A DNA stretch of 64,000 nucleotides from Merdimmobilis hominis. Lineage in GTDB: Bacteria; Bacillota; Clostridia; Oscillospirales; Ruminococcaceae. The DNA lies in NCBI RefSeq assembly GCF_016901855.1, contig NZ_JACJKY010000005.1, positions 62,001 through 126,000 on the forward strand, given 5' to 3'. Both the position numbers and the translations under genes were made by a program. The stretch's first letter is position 1. Every line of letters begins with the position of its first letter. This document shows, in pieces, positions 19,562-28,662 of the stretch. The notes under the pieces are model-generated. The model was not told the DNA's origin. It searched no databases and saw only the letters and a program-made list of their open reading frames with translations.

Positions 19562-19611
19562 CTCTTTGAAAAGCGGCTTGCAGAAAGTGCTGCAGGCCGT
19601 TTTTCAAAGAG
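19562..19611 (+). other. Strong intercistronic hairpin between WXG100 genes 2 and 3
   Basis: Arms 19562-19583 and 19590-19611 form a 22-bp stem (two G-U pairs) with a 6-base loop. There is no T run after it, so it is more likely an RNA-stability or processing element than a full terminator. It would favour the two upstream WXG100 genes over the effector genes downstream. Confidence 0.75.
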
Positions 19612-19634
19612 AAAACCGAGAGGAGGAGTGCATA

Positions 19635-19937
19635 ATGGCCGTATACCGCATTCGTGCCAATTTAAGAAAGATGGAATCGACGGCAAAAAAGATCCGTACA
19701 GAGGCCGGAACATACCGCAGAAAGGGCAAGGAGCTCATACAGGCAGTTTCTTCCTCGCAGGGCTGGGAGGGCGCAGATGCTGAGGCGTTTCGCCGTCAGC
19801 TCGCCGGATTTTCCGATGATCTTGAGAATATGGCAAAGATGATGGAGAGTTATGCCGCATTTTTGACCGAGGCGGCAAACGTTTACCGTACGCTGCAGGA
19901 CACAGCAGTACAGCAGGCAAAAAACCTGTGGTGGTGA
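19635..19937 (+). CDS. WXG100 family T7SS protein (third)
   Basis: A 100-residue WXG100-like protein, more basic at the N-terminus than the first two, with the turn WEG (residues 43 to 45, SSQGWEGADAEAF) and helices before and after. The ATG at 19635 follows GAGGAG. Placed after the hairpin and directly before the lipoprotein-lipase pair, it may be a dedicated partner (Lap- or TlaA-like) of the effector rather than a general substrate; this is inferred from order only. Confidence 0.9.
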   Translation: MAVYRIRANLRKMESTAKKIRTEAGTYRRKGKELIQAVSSSQGWEGADAEAFRRQLAGFSDDLENMAKMMESYAAFLTEAANVYRTLQDTAVQQAKNLWW

Positions 19938-19949
19938 GGAGGGATTTTC

Positions 19950-20141
19950 ATGGATGCAAACGCAAGAGCGCAGCTTTCTTCCATTTTGAGCGACTTGCGG
20001 GAGGTTTCCCGGCAGATGAACAACGCGGCGGCACAGCTTCGGGATATGCGGGGAGTCGGCACAGAGCTGTGCGCAGACCGGCTTGAGGTTTTGGCGGATA
20101 AATATGATGCCGCACGCCGTCATCTCTCCAATATCGACTGA
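19950..20141 (+). CDS. Small helical protein, possible effector partner
   Basis: A 63-residue, nearly all-helical protein (SSILSDLREVSRQMNNAAAQ, then LEVLADKYDAARRHL) without signal peptide or membrane segment. The ATG at 19950 follows GAGGAGGG. It sits 12 bp after the third WXG100 gene and 17 bp before the lipoprotein start. T7SSb effectors with LXG-like domains usually need two small helical partner proteins encoded upstream; this gene and the third WXG100 gene fit that place. No sequence family is recognised. Confidence 0.75.
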   Translation: MDANARAQLSSILSDLREVSRQMNNAAAQLRDMRGVGTELCADRLEVLADKYDAARRHLSNID

Positions 20142-20158
20142 TGCAAAGGAGAAGAAAC

Positions 20159-20815
20159 GTGAAACGAGTGATAGGATTGCTGGCGGGACTGCTGGCAGTA
20201 ATGATAGGAGTGACAGGGTGTATGAATGCACGGGTTTCGTTTGAACAACAGGCTATTTCATATCTTGAGGAAAAATACGGGACATCGTTTACATGGATTG
20301 AGCCGGTCGGCGGCCAGTTTGGAAGCAGTGAAAAGAGCGGCCATGTATCGACACCGGATTTTGCGGGAAAAACGCTTTTTGTGACCGGAACGGCGGGCAA
20401 ACCGGAAACATTTCGCGATAACTATGCGGCATATCGCTATAATGAACAGGCGTGCACCATCTTAAACGATGCCGCATCAGGTGTAGAGGAAAGCTGGCGG
20501 GCATTCTGCGTGCCGGAGGAAATCGGACTTTCAGAAAGCGCCGAAACGGACGCGCTGTCGTATCTGCAAAACGGCGCGTGCATGGTTGATTTGCTCATCG
20601 GCGCAGAGGACTATGAAAACACTGCGAAAATCGAGCAGTTTTGCAATGCGCTGAACGAACAGGGCGTCAACGCCAATATCACTGTGTATCTCGTCGATGG
20701 TGATGCGCGTGCAAACGCTTCGCGTGAGGAATATCAAAACATGCTCCCCGAACAGCATGCAGGCCGGTTTGTGATGGATGAGCAAGGCGGCTTTGCGGTT
20801 TCGAAGTGGAGGTGA
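20159..20815 (+). CDS. Lipoprotein, candidate immunity protein for the lipase effector
   Basis: A 218-residue lipoprotein: signal sequence with lipobox VTGC and the lipidated Cys at position 21, followed by YLEEKYGTSFTWIEP and a soluble domain outside the membrane. The start is the GTG at 20159, six bases after AAGGAGA; the ATG at 20141 overlaps the previous stop without a ribosome binding site. It ends 5 bp before the lipase start and so is translationally coupled to it. In S. aureus the T7SS lipase TslA is neutralised by a lipoprotein, TilA; position and topology suggest a similar role here, but no homology is claimed. Confidence 0.8.
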   Translation: MKRVIGLLAGLLAVMIGVTGCMNARVSFEQQAISYLEEKYGTSFTWIEPVGGQFGSSEKSGHVSTPDFAGKTLFVTGTAGKPETFRDNYAAYRYNEQACTILNDAASGVEESWRAFCVPEEIGLSESAETDALSYLQNGACMVDLLIGAEDYENTAKIEQFCNALNEQGVNANITVYLVDGDARANASREEYQNMLPEQHAGRFVMDEQGGFAVSKWR

Positions 20816-20820
20816 CGGCG

Positions 20821-22464
20821 ATGACCGACGCACAATATCAAAAGGCGAACATCTGCGCACTGCTCAACGAGATTTTATATCTGGGATTTCCCGGCGCACA
20901 GGACGGCGATACGATCGAAGATATCATCAACATGATCGGAAGCAATAATGCGTATGCATCTTATCGAGAGAAACCGGAGTATCAGATTCTCAAAGAAAAC
21001 ATCGATTTGATCGGTGAGTATGAAATCGGCAATCAGAGCAGTAAAATGGACGGATTTAATTCCGGAACATACGCCTGCACGTTTGAGGACCCGGACACGG
21101 GGAAAATTTATGTGGTCTACCGGGGAACGGGCGACGGTGAATGGCTTGATAACGGTGCCGGCATGACGCAGATCTCCACACCGCAGCAGGAGGAAGCCGC
21201 ACGTTATTTTGATTATGTGATGGAACATAACGGCTGGAATGCGTCGGATAACATCACGGTGACCGGCCATTCCAAAGGCGGCAATAAATCGCAGTATGTG
21301 ACGATGAACGCGGAGTACCGCGACTATATTGACGAGTGCTATTCGCTCGACGGCCAGGGATTTTCGCCCGAAGCCATTGCGGAGATGAAGCGCCGCTACG
21401 GTGAAGACGGCTATCGGGAAGCCATTGAAAAAATGTATTCAATCAACGGCGAAAACGATTACGTCAATGTGCTCGGTGAGAAAATCGTTCCCGATGACCA
21501 TACGTTTTATATCAAAACACCGGCAAAGGACGGCGATTTTGTTGCAGGCCATGATTTAAAATACTTCTTTGCGGTACGCGATGAAAACGGTGACCCGGTA
21601 TTCGTAGACGGAAAACAGCAGTTTGGCGGAGAGATGAACCCTTCCGCCACCGAGCGCGGACAGCTGTCGCTCACGGCCGAGGAGCTTTCCAAAGCGCTGA
21701 TGATGCTGCCGCCGGATAAACGGGACGATGTGGCAAAACTGATCATGCAGATCATGGAGAGCAGCGAAGGCGGAAGCATCTCCATTACCGGTGAACAGCT
21801 GACAGTCGAAAATGTGATCGGTGCAATCGTAACAGGAACACCGACAATCCTGTTCACGCTCATTACTACACCGGAGGGACGCGATTTTCTGGCTACATAC
21901 GGCGGAATGCTCCTGGAAGCCGCTTATGAGAAACTGGGTCCTGTCAAAATGATTGGCATTGCCGCGGTTATCATCGTGTTTTCACCGGTGATCATCCGTG
22001 TGACTGCAATGGTATATAAAATTTTGACATTCATCGATGTGGTGTTGGATGTGCTTGACCGGTTAAAAGACCTTGCGGAGGACTTAAAGCAGTTCATGCG
22101 CCAGGTGTGCAACGATGTCAAAATGGCGTATGAGAGCTTTCTGACCGGCAGAAAAGTCAAAAATCCATCCGCATCCTACCAGCCGGGCAATGAAATTTTA
22201 CTGAATGTCAGTCAGCTGCGGATGATTGCCGGAAAACTGCGTCAGGTGCAAAACCGCATCATCGCATTGGACAGCGATTTGAACCGGCTGCGGCGGGATC
22301 AGGAGTGGTATGAGTTTTTCAATAAAGCCGCCATCGGTGCCATTGACTTTTTATATGTAGGCTATGATTACGATCTGGCAAAGTGCATTTCTTATCTTGA
22401 TCGTGTAGCCGACATGTTTGAGCAGACCGAACAGAAACTAAACAGCGCCGCACGGCAGTACTGA
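20821..22464 (+). CDS. DUF2974 (Mbeg1-like) lipase with C-terminal helical domain, probable T7SS effector
   Basis: A 547-residue protein. The N-terminal alpha/beta-hydrolase domain has the nucleophile motif GHSKGG (Ser151) and the Mbeg1-like pattern YVVYRGTGDGEWLDN. Residues about 340 to 395 are hydrophobic, and the last about 120 residues (LNVSQLRMIAGKLRQVQNRI to FEQTEQKLNSAARQY) form long helices like an LXG/WXG export region. No signal peptide is present. Catalytic domain first and targeting helices last is the reverse of usual LXG toxins and is the arrangement known for TslA of S. aureus. The ATG at 20821 follows GGAGGTG. A lipoprotein precedes it and a terminator follows. Confidence 0.82.
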   Translation: MTDAQYQKANICALLNEILYLGFPGAQDGDTIEDIINMIGSNNAYASYREKPEYQILKENIDLIGEYEIGNQSSKMDGFNSGTYACTFEDPDTGKIYVVYRGTGDGEWLDNGAGMTQISTPQQEEAARYFDYVMEHNGWNASDNITVTGHSKGGNKSQYVTMNAEYRDYIDECYSLDGQGFSPEAIAEMKRRYGEDGYREAIEKMYSINGENDYVNVLGEKIVPDDHTFYIKTPAKDGDFVAGHDLKYFFAVRDENGDPVFVDGKQQFGGEMNPSATERGQLSLTAEELSKALMMLPPDKRDDVAKLIMQIMESSEGGSISITGEQLTVENVIGAIVTGTPTILFTLITTPEGRDFLATYGGMLLEAAYEKLGPVKMIGIAAVIIVFSPVIIRVTAMVYKILTFIDVVLDVLDRLKDLAEDLKQFMRQVCNDVKMAYESFLTGRKVKNPSASYQPGNEILLNVSQLRMIAGKLRQVQNRIIALDSDLNRLRRDQEWYEFFNKAAIGAIDFLYVGYDYDLAKCISYLDRVADMFEQTEQKLNSAARQY

Positions 22465-22468
22465 ATGA

Positions 22469-22497
22469 AAAATCCCGACCAAAACGGTCGGGATTTT
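22469..22497. terminator. Terminator of T7SS operon 1
   Basis: The AAATCCCGACC-AAAA-CGGTCGGGATTT hairpin has A and T tracts on both sides. It can serve both operon 1 and the convergent regulator gene. Confidence 0.88.
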
Positions 22498-22503
22498 GCT
22501 GTT

Positions 22504-23937
22504 TTATGAAAGCTTAGAAAACCGGTCGGCAAGCTGTTTTTCTGTTTCCTCTTTGGAAAAGACGAGTCCGGTTTCTTTTAAGTATTCAAAAAAGTCACAC
22601 ATGGCATAGGCAACGCTCTTTTCTGCAAAGAGCAGGTGCGATGTTCTGTGCAGCGGATGGTGACAGGTGCAAAAGATCTGCTGATTTCCGGCGGCAAAAA
22701 AGCCCAGCCGATGGTCAAGCTTGAGCCGCTCCGGTTTTAACAGATAGGGCGTAAACGTCCCGCTTTTTGTGCACATGAGCATCCGCCGGAACAGTTCTTT
22801 GCGCATGGCGGGTGAAAGCGGCGAATGCACTTCCTCGGACTGATGAAATGTGCGTCCGGTGGTAAGGAACGATTCGAGTCCGTCCATGGTGAAAAAGGAA
22901 ATATTCGTTTTGGTGCCTTCCAGCAGGGAAATTTGTTTAAGCTGCCGCTCGAACAGCAAAAGCGGCGAATGAGCAGGGTCGGTGCTGGATGCAATGAGCG
23001 GGCGGACGATATCAGACGAAAAAAACAGCTCAAAGCAGGGGGAAGCCTGTATGCAGTAGCTTGTGCCCGGGTGAATGGATGCCCAGTCTGTGGAGAGGGT
23101 CTGTTTGCCACTTTGCAAAAACATCGGCGTGCATACATCACGCATCTGCAAAAACAGCGTGTTTTGCAGCGCGGCGCCGTCTTTCCCGCTCAACAGTACA
23201 GCGTGCGATTCGTCTCCCGAAAGAAGCATGCACCATGTGTCCGAAACGATCATGAACGGAAACAGTGCGGTGCAGCCGGTTTTGGCAGATACGGCGTCGT
23301 GGTAGAAAAACGGGGTATAGCGGCAGGCGCCGAACAAAAACGAAAACACCGTTTGCAGGCAGGAGAGGTTATATTTGTTTTCCTTTTGGTATTGAAGTGC
23401 GTGGTCAAAGCAGACGATGTGCTCAATCGAAAGTGCCGGACAGCTTCGTGCAAACTGCAAAAGAACGCCGCATGCACCGTATTCAGGCTGAACCACCGCA
23501 CGAATGCGCGGCGCGTCCTTGCTGAGTGTTTCCTCCATCAGAATACGCAGGGTGTCAAGAATCGCCGGCTTTTCATAAATCGGCAAAACGTCCGGCCGCA
23601 CAAATGACGGATCGTTAAACTGTGTGCGCAGCATCGGCGGAGGTGCTAAAGCACTGCCGGCTTCTTCAATCAAACGTTTGACAAGCAGCCGTCTGTAATA
23701 GACTGCTTCGCCCATTTTCGAGATCTTATACGACTGGAACAGTGTTTGCTGCTGTGAAGGCGTGAGCATCATGACAGAAGCGAGCTGGTCGAGCACAGCG
23801 GGATCGCTTGGAATACGTTCGCCTGTGAGCATTTTTTGGATGAAGCTGCGCTCCACACCGCTCAGCTTTGCGAGTGCGGCAATTTTTAAATTGGATGCGG
23901 CGACATATTCCGATAATTTTTCCGAGAAAACAGACAT
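22504..23937 (-). CDS. XRE-type helix-turn-helix regulator with large C-terminal domain
   Basis: A 477-residue cytoplasmic protein. The N-terminal 60 residues form a Cro/CI-like helix-turn-helix (LKIAALAKLSGVERSFIQKM then LTGERIPSDP). The long remainder, including LQFARSCPALSIEHIVCFDHALQYQKE, has no recognised family. The start is the ATG at 23937, six bases after GGAGGGG. It lies between the two T7SS operons and is divergent from the EssC operon, so it is the natural candidate to bind the GTCAC repeats found at both operon promoters. Activator or repressor cannot be told; the position just upstream of the -35 favours activation. Confidence 0.82.
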   Translation of the reverse strand: MSVFSEKLSEYVAASNLKIAALAKLSGVERSFIQKMLTGERIPSDPAVLDQLASVMMLTPSQQQTLFQSYKISKMGEAVYYRRLLVKRLIEEAGSALAPPPMLRTQFNDPSFVRPDVLPIYEKPAILDTLRILMEETLSKDAPRIRAVVQPEYGACGVLLQFARSCPALSIEHIVCFDHALQYQKENKYNLSCLQTVFSFLFGACRYTPFFYHDAVSAKTGCTALFPFMIVSDTWCMLLSGDESHAVLLSGKDGAALQNTLFLQMRDVCTPMFLQSGKQTLSTDWASIHPGTSYCIQASPCFELFFSSDIVRPLIASSTDPAHSPLLLFERQLKQISLLEGTKTNISFFTMDGLESFLTTGRTFHQSEEVHSPLSPAMRKELFRRMLMCTKSGTFTPYLLKPERLKLDHRLGFFAAGNQQIFCTCHHPLHRTSHLLFAEKSVAYAMCDFFEYLKETGLVFSKEETEKQLADRFSKLS

Positions 23938-24039
23938 CAAACACCCCTCCTCGCTGTGTCTGCTTTTCCTTTATTATACCACTTTAACGCACAAAAGGGA
24001 ATCCCTCTTTTGTGTAGGAACGGCGAAATGAAAACACCT

Positions 24040-24088
24040 GTCACATAATTCGTCACAGATTGCATTTTTGTGAATCACGCCGTATACT
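24040..24088 (+). promoter_or_regulatory. Promoter of T7SS operon 2 with GTCAC direct repeat
   Basis: GTCAC at 24040-24044 and 24052-24056 (period 12), two bases before TTGCAT (24060-24065), then 17 bp to TATACT (24083-24088). Spacing is identical at every step to the operon 1 promoter at 18793-18841. Confidence 0.82.
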
Positions 24089-24135
24089 AAACTGCAGAGA
24101 GGTATTCATTTTTGTTAGGTGAGGGGTTTTCATAT

Positions 24136-27100
24136 ATGCTGCTGACATTGATGGAACAAAATCAAATCAAAACGCTGGCGCTTCCACAAAAGGTCAGCGG
24201 CCGCTATCGGCTCGGCGCCGTCGAGGTGGAAGGGATAAACGGCGACTGGCTGCTTAAGCCCACGCGGCACGTGCATTTCGATACAACAGCTGCGCCGTCG
24301 GGTACCGTTGCTTTAAAAGAGGGAATGGTGTATCCGCTTTATCAGACCAAAACAGGTGCAAAAATGCTGCTGTTTGCCCAGCCGGAAACGCTCGACCGCC
24401 GTACATTCAAAAAAGTGCTCATTCCATCGTCGTGCACGCTTTATATCGGACGGCTTGAAGAAAATGAGATCTGTTATCGTGCGCCGTATGTGTCGGGCAG
24501 ACATGCGCGGCTTGAAGCAAAGGGCGGCCGGATGGTGTTGACTGATCTGCAAAGTGCAAACGGCACGTTTGTAAACGGCAGACGGATTCAAACCGCTGAG
24601 GTGCATCCGGGCGATGTGATTGAACTGAGCGGATTTAAAATGCTGCTCGGCAAAGGATTTTTTGCATACAACAATCCGGATGGACTTGTCCGGTTAAAAA
24701 ATACGCTTTATCCGTTTGTATCGCAGCAGGTTTCACCGCGTGCGGAGGAGTCGGAGGAAGAATCGCTCAAAGCGGATGAGGTGTTTTATCGTTCGCCGCG
24801 GTTTAAACGGGAGGTCGAGCAGGCAAAATTCACGATTGATGCACCGCCTGCACCGCCGTCGCCGCAGACGACGCCGATGATGCTCGTGCTCGGTCCGTCG
24901 ATGACGATGGGTCTTGTATCGCTTTCGACCGGCTTTTTCACGCTGTATAATGTGCTCGGTTCGGGCGGCGATGTCGTGAGTGCAATGCCGTCGCTTGTGA
25001 TGTCGGTCGGTATGCTGATGGGCACTGTGCTGTGGCCGGTTATGACAAAGATGTTTGAACGGCGCAGTGCCCGCCGCAAGGAGGAAACGCGCCGGAAAAA
25101 ATACAGAGAATATTTAGAGCAGATGCGCCGGGCGATTTTTGGCGAGGGCGAACGTCAGCGCCAGATTCTCTCCGAAAATATTGTCACCTTGGAGGACTGC
25201 ATCGACCGCATCCGAAACGGCCGCCGCAACCTGTGGGAACGCACGTATTCTCACAACGATTTTCTGATGCTGCGGCTCGGCATCGGCACGCTGCCGATCG
25301 ACGCGGAGTTTAAGTTCCCCGAGGAGCGGTTTTCGCTCGATGAGGACCCGCTGCAGGAGGAAATGCGCCGGCTTTGTGCAGGACCGCATGAGATTTCATC
25401 CGTGCCGGTTTCGCTTTCTCTGCGGGATACACACGTCATCGGTGTGATCGGTGATCGTTCGACCGTCTGTGCGTACACACGGGGACTCATTTTGCAGATC
25501 GGTGCGCTTCACAGCTATGACGAAGTGAAGACGGTCTTTTTCTATTCGGAAAAAGAAGCTGCCGAGTGGGATTTTGTCAAATGGCTGCCGCACACATGGG
25601 ATGCTTCGGAAAATACGCACTATGTGGCATCGAGTGCATCGGATGCGCGCGAGATTTCCGCCGTGCTCGAACGGGAATTTTCCGCAAGGGCACAGCTTGA
25701 AAACGAAAAAGAACCGCTTCCGTGGGTGGTTGTGTTTGTGCTTGACCGGGAACTGGGCGGCCAGACGGAGCTTGTGCGGCAGATTCTTTCGGAGAAAAAA
25801 TGCCGCGGCTTTTCGATTGTCGCACTGTATGACGAACTGCGGCTTTTGCCCAAAGAATGCAAAAAAGTCGTTGAACTGCATCAAAACGACGCCCTTCTAT
25901 ATGATCAGGGCGATATTTACGGACGGCAGCTTTCGTTTGCGCCCGATATTCTGATGAACGGCGACTGTCGTGCGCTTGCGGTACAGCTGCAAAACACATT
26001 GTTGTATACATCCTCATCGAAAAAATCACTGCCGGAGCTTATCACCTTTTTGCAGATGTTCGGTGTCGGCAAAGTGGAGCATTTAAACGTGCTCAGCCGC
26101 TGGAACGAGCATGACCCGACCCGCACGCTTGCAACGGAAGTGGGTATCGACGAAAACGGCGGTTTGTTCACACTCGATCTGCACGAGAAATTCCACGGCC
26201 CGCACGGACTTGTCGCCGGTATGACCGGTTCGGGCAAGAGTGAATTTATCATGACATATATTCTGTCGCTGGCGGTCAATTATCATCCGAATGAAGTGGC
26301 GTTTATCCTCATTGACTATAAAGGCGGCGGCATGGCAAAGGCGTTTGAAAAGCTGCCGCACACCGTCGGCATCATCACAAACTTAGACGGCGCCGCAGTC
26401 AACCGGTCGCTCGTTTCGATTCAGAGCGAGTTAAAACGCCGTCAGGCAATTTTCCAGGCTGTCAGCAAACAGGTTCATGTCAGTAACATTGACATCTATA
26501 AATATCAGCGGCTTTACCGCGAAAAGGTCGTTACCGAGCCGCTTCAGCATCTGTTCATCATCTCCGACGAGTTCGCGGAGTTAAAAACACAGCAGCCCGA
26601 CTTTATGCGGGAGCTTGTGAGTGCGGCGCGCATCGGCCGAAGTTTAGGCGTCCATTTGATTCTGGCAACCCAGAAGCCGAGCGGCGTGGTGGACGACCAG
26701 ATCTGGAGCAACAGCCGGTTCCGTGTGTGCTTAAAAGTACAGGAGAAAAACGACAGTATGGATATGCTTAAGCGGCCCGATGCGGCGGCGCTTGTGCAGA
26801 CCGGCCGGTTTTACTTGCAGGTCGGATACAACGAGATTTTCGAGCTTGGGCAGTCGGCATGGGCAGGTGCACCGTATACGCCGTCCGACCGTGTCGAAAC
26901 GCAGAAGGATGAATCGGTCGCACTGCTCGACGAGGTCGGCCATGTGATCCGCAGTGCCCAGATTGCAAAGACACGCGGCAAAGATAAACAGCTCGACTGC
27001 ATCGTTTCGCATCTTTCTCAGCTTGCCGATGAAGAACACATCCGTCTGCGTCCGATGTGGATGCCGCCGCTTCCCAAAAAGCTTGTGCTTTCGGATCTTT

Positions 27101-28662
27101 TGTCGCGGTATCGTGTGCAGAACGATACGTCGTCGCTTTGTGCAGTCATCGGTGAAGCGGACGACCCGCAGAATCAGCGGCAGTTCTTGCTCACATTGCC
27201 GCTTTCGTCCGACGGCAATACTGTGGTATACGGTGCGGCAGGCGGCGGCAAGACCACGTTTGTGATGACAATGCTTTATAGCCTGCTCACCGCACATACA
27301 TCAAAAACACTTCATCTTTACTTGCTCGATTACGGCTCTGAGATGCTTCGGATGTTTGAAAAAGCACCGCAGGTTGGTGATGTGCTGTTTTCGTCCGATG
27401 CTGAAAAGACGAAAAACCTCTTCTCGATGCTCTCAAAAGAGCTTGCCCGCAGAAAACGCATCTGCGCGGAGTATGGCGGCGACGCACAGTCCTACCGCCG
27501 GTTTTCAGGCAAGGATCTGCCCGATATTGTGACAGTGATCCACAACTATGCGGGATTCACCGAAACGTATGAGGATCTTGAATCGCAAGTGGCGCTGTTG
27601 TCGCGTGAGGGCTCGAAATACGGCATTCTGTTCGTCATTACAGCGGTCAATACGAATGCGGTGCGCTATCGTACGCTGCAGAATTTCAAACGCATTTTCG
27701 TTTTGCAGATGAACGATCCATCGGAATACAGCGGCGTGCTCGGTTCGACGGGCGGCGTTGTTCCGGCACAGTGTCCGGGCAGAGGACTGTTTAAAACCGA
27801 TCAGGTGTATGAATTCCAGACCGCCTGCATCGGCGATGATCCGATGATGGCGGTGCGCACGCTGTGCAAATCGCTCGCCGAGCAAAACACTGCCCCCGGT
27901 GCACCGCGTGTGCCGATTCTTCCGGAAGTTGTGACACCGTCGTTTGTGGACAGCGCCGTCGATGCGCAGGCACTCTCCTATCCGGTCGGTGTGTTCAAAG
28001 AATCGCTGGCGATTGCGTCGGTTTCGCTGACAACACGTCCGATTCACTATGTGCTTTCGCAGTCAGGATGCCCGTCGTTTATCAAAGCGTTTGTACAGGT
28101 GGCATCAAGCAGAGAACGCTTGTCAGTCTTTGTGTTTGACGGCGATCAGTCGGCTGCACATGCGTATGAACATGTTTCCTATGCGGCGGATGCCGATTCG
28201 CTCAACGCGGCGGTTGTGTCGCTGTTCTCGGAGCTTGTGTACCGCCACAATCATACCAAAGAGGTGTTGGAACAGGGCGGCACCGCACCGGTTTATGAAC
28301 CGCGGCTCTATGTGGTCAATGCACTAAACCGCGTGTTTGAAATGCTCACAGACGACAGCAAGGATAAATTGCACGTTTTGATGGAAAAATGTGAACCGCA
28401 TCTCGGTGTGTTCTTTGTACTGGCGGAGGTGGCGTCGGGTATTTCGTCGTTCTCATTCCGTCCGTGGTTTAAAAAACAGGGAACTTGTAATACGGCGATC
28501 TGGGTAGGCGACGGCATTGCCGATCAGTTCCAGCTGAAGGTGCGGCCGGAACGAACGCTTTACGAATCGGTCGGCGATTCGTTTGGCTATCTTGTCAAAA
28601 ACGGTGCGCCGTCGCTTATGAAGCTGCTGACGACAGAACAGGAGGATTCCCATGAAGAATGA
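24136..28662 (+). CDS. essC: Type VII secretion ATPase EssC (FtsK/SpoIIIE family)
   Basis: The 1,508-residue motor of the T7SS. In order: an N-terminal FHA region (residues about 95 to 175, SGRHARLEAKGG and SANGTFVNGRR), two membrane helices (about 250 to 305), and three tandem FtsK/SpoIIIE ATPase domains. The first has Walker A GMTGSGKSEF (about 695) and Walker B HLFIISDEFAEL; the second has GAAGGGKTT (about 1033). The third (about 1290 onward) lacks a P-loop and is probably degenerate, as is usual in EssC. The start is the ATG at 24136, matching the usual EssC beginning (MLLTLMEQNQIKTLALP), nine bases after GTGAGGGG. It overlaps the EsaB-like gene by 11 bp. Confidence 0.97.
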   Translation: MLLTLMEQNQIKTLALPQKVSGRYRLGAVEVEGINGDWLLKPTRHVHFDTTAAPSGTVALKEGMVYPLYQTKTGAKMLLFAQPETLDRRTFKKVLIPSSCTLYIGRLEENEICYRAPYVSGRHARLEAKGGRMVLTDLQSANGTFVNGRRIQTAEVHPGDVIELSGFKMLLGKGFFAYNNPDGLVRLKNTLYPFVSQQVSPRAEESEEESLKADEVFYRSPRFKREVEQAKFTIDAPPAPPSPQTTPMMLVLGPSMTMGLVSLSTGFFTLYNVLGSGGDVVSAMPSLVMSVGMLMGTVLWPVMTKMFERRSARRKEETRRKKYREYLEQMRRAIFGEGERQRQILSENIVTLEDCIDRIRNGRRNLWERTYSHNDFLMLRLGIGTLPIDAEFKFPEERFSLDEDPLQEEMRRLCAGPHEISSVPVSLSLRDTHVIGVIGDRSTVCAYTRGLILQIGALHSYDEVKTVFFYSEKEAAEWDFVKWLPHTWDASENTHYVASSASDAREISAVLEREFSARAQLENEKEPLPWVVVFVLDRELGGQTELVRQILSEKKCRGFSIVALYDELRLLPKECKKVVELHQNDALLYDQGDIYGRQLSFAPDILMNGDCRALAVQLQNTLLYTSSSKKSLPELITFLQMFGVGKVEHLNVLSRWNEHDPTRTLATEVGIDENGGLFTLDLHEKFHGPHGLVAGMTGSGKSEFIMTYILSLAVNYHPNEVAFILIDYKGGGMAKAFEKLPHTVGIITNLDGAAVNRSLVSIQSELKRRQAIFQAVSKQVHVSNIDIYKYQRLYREKVVTEPLQHLFIISDEFAELKTQQPDFMRELVSAARIGRSLGVHLILATQKPSGVVDDQIWSNSRFRVCLKVQEKNDSMDMLKRPDAAALVQTGRFYLQVGYNEIFELGQSAWAGAPYTPSDRVETQKDESVALLDEVGHVIRSAQIAKTRGKDKQLDCIVSHLSQLADEEHIRLRPMWMPPLPKKLVLSDLLSRYRVQNDTSSLCAVIGEADDPQNQRQFLLTLPLSSDGNTVVYGAAGGGKTTFVMTMLYSLLTAHTSKTLHLYLLDYGSEMLRMFEKAPQVGDVLFSSDAEKTKNLFSMLSKELARRKRICAEYGGDAQSYRRFSGKDLPDIVTVIHNYAGFTETYEDLESQVALLSREGSKYGILFVITAVNTNAVRYRTLQNFKRIFVLQMNDPSEYSGVLGSTGGVVPAQCPGRGLFKTDQVYEFQTACIGDDPMMAVRTLCKSLAEQNTAPGAPRVPILPEVVTPSFVDSAVDAQALSYPVGVFKESLAIASVSLTTRPIHYVLSQSGCPSFIKAFVQVASSRERLSVFVFDGDQSAAHAYEHVSYAADADSLNAAVVSLFSELVYRHNHTKEVLEQGGTAPVYEPRLYVVNALNRVFEMLTDDSKDKLHVLMEKCEPHLGVFFVLAEVASGISSFSFRPWFKKQGTCNTAIWVGDGIADQFQLKVRPERTLYESVGDSFGYLVKNGAPSLMKLLTTEQEDSHEE

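Noticed and set aside
23996-24006. AGGGAATCCCT palindrome as XRE operator
   Set aside because: Too short to stand out, and not repeated at operon 1; the GTCAC repeat explains co-regulation better.
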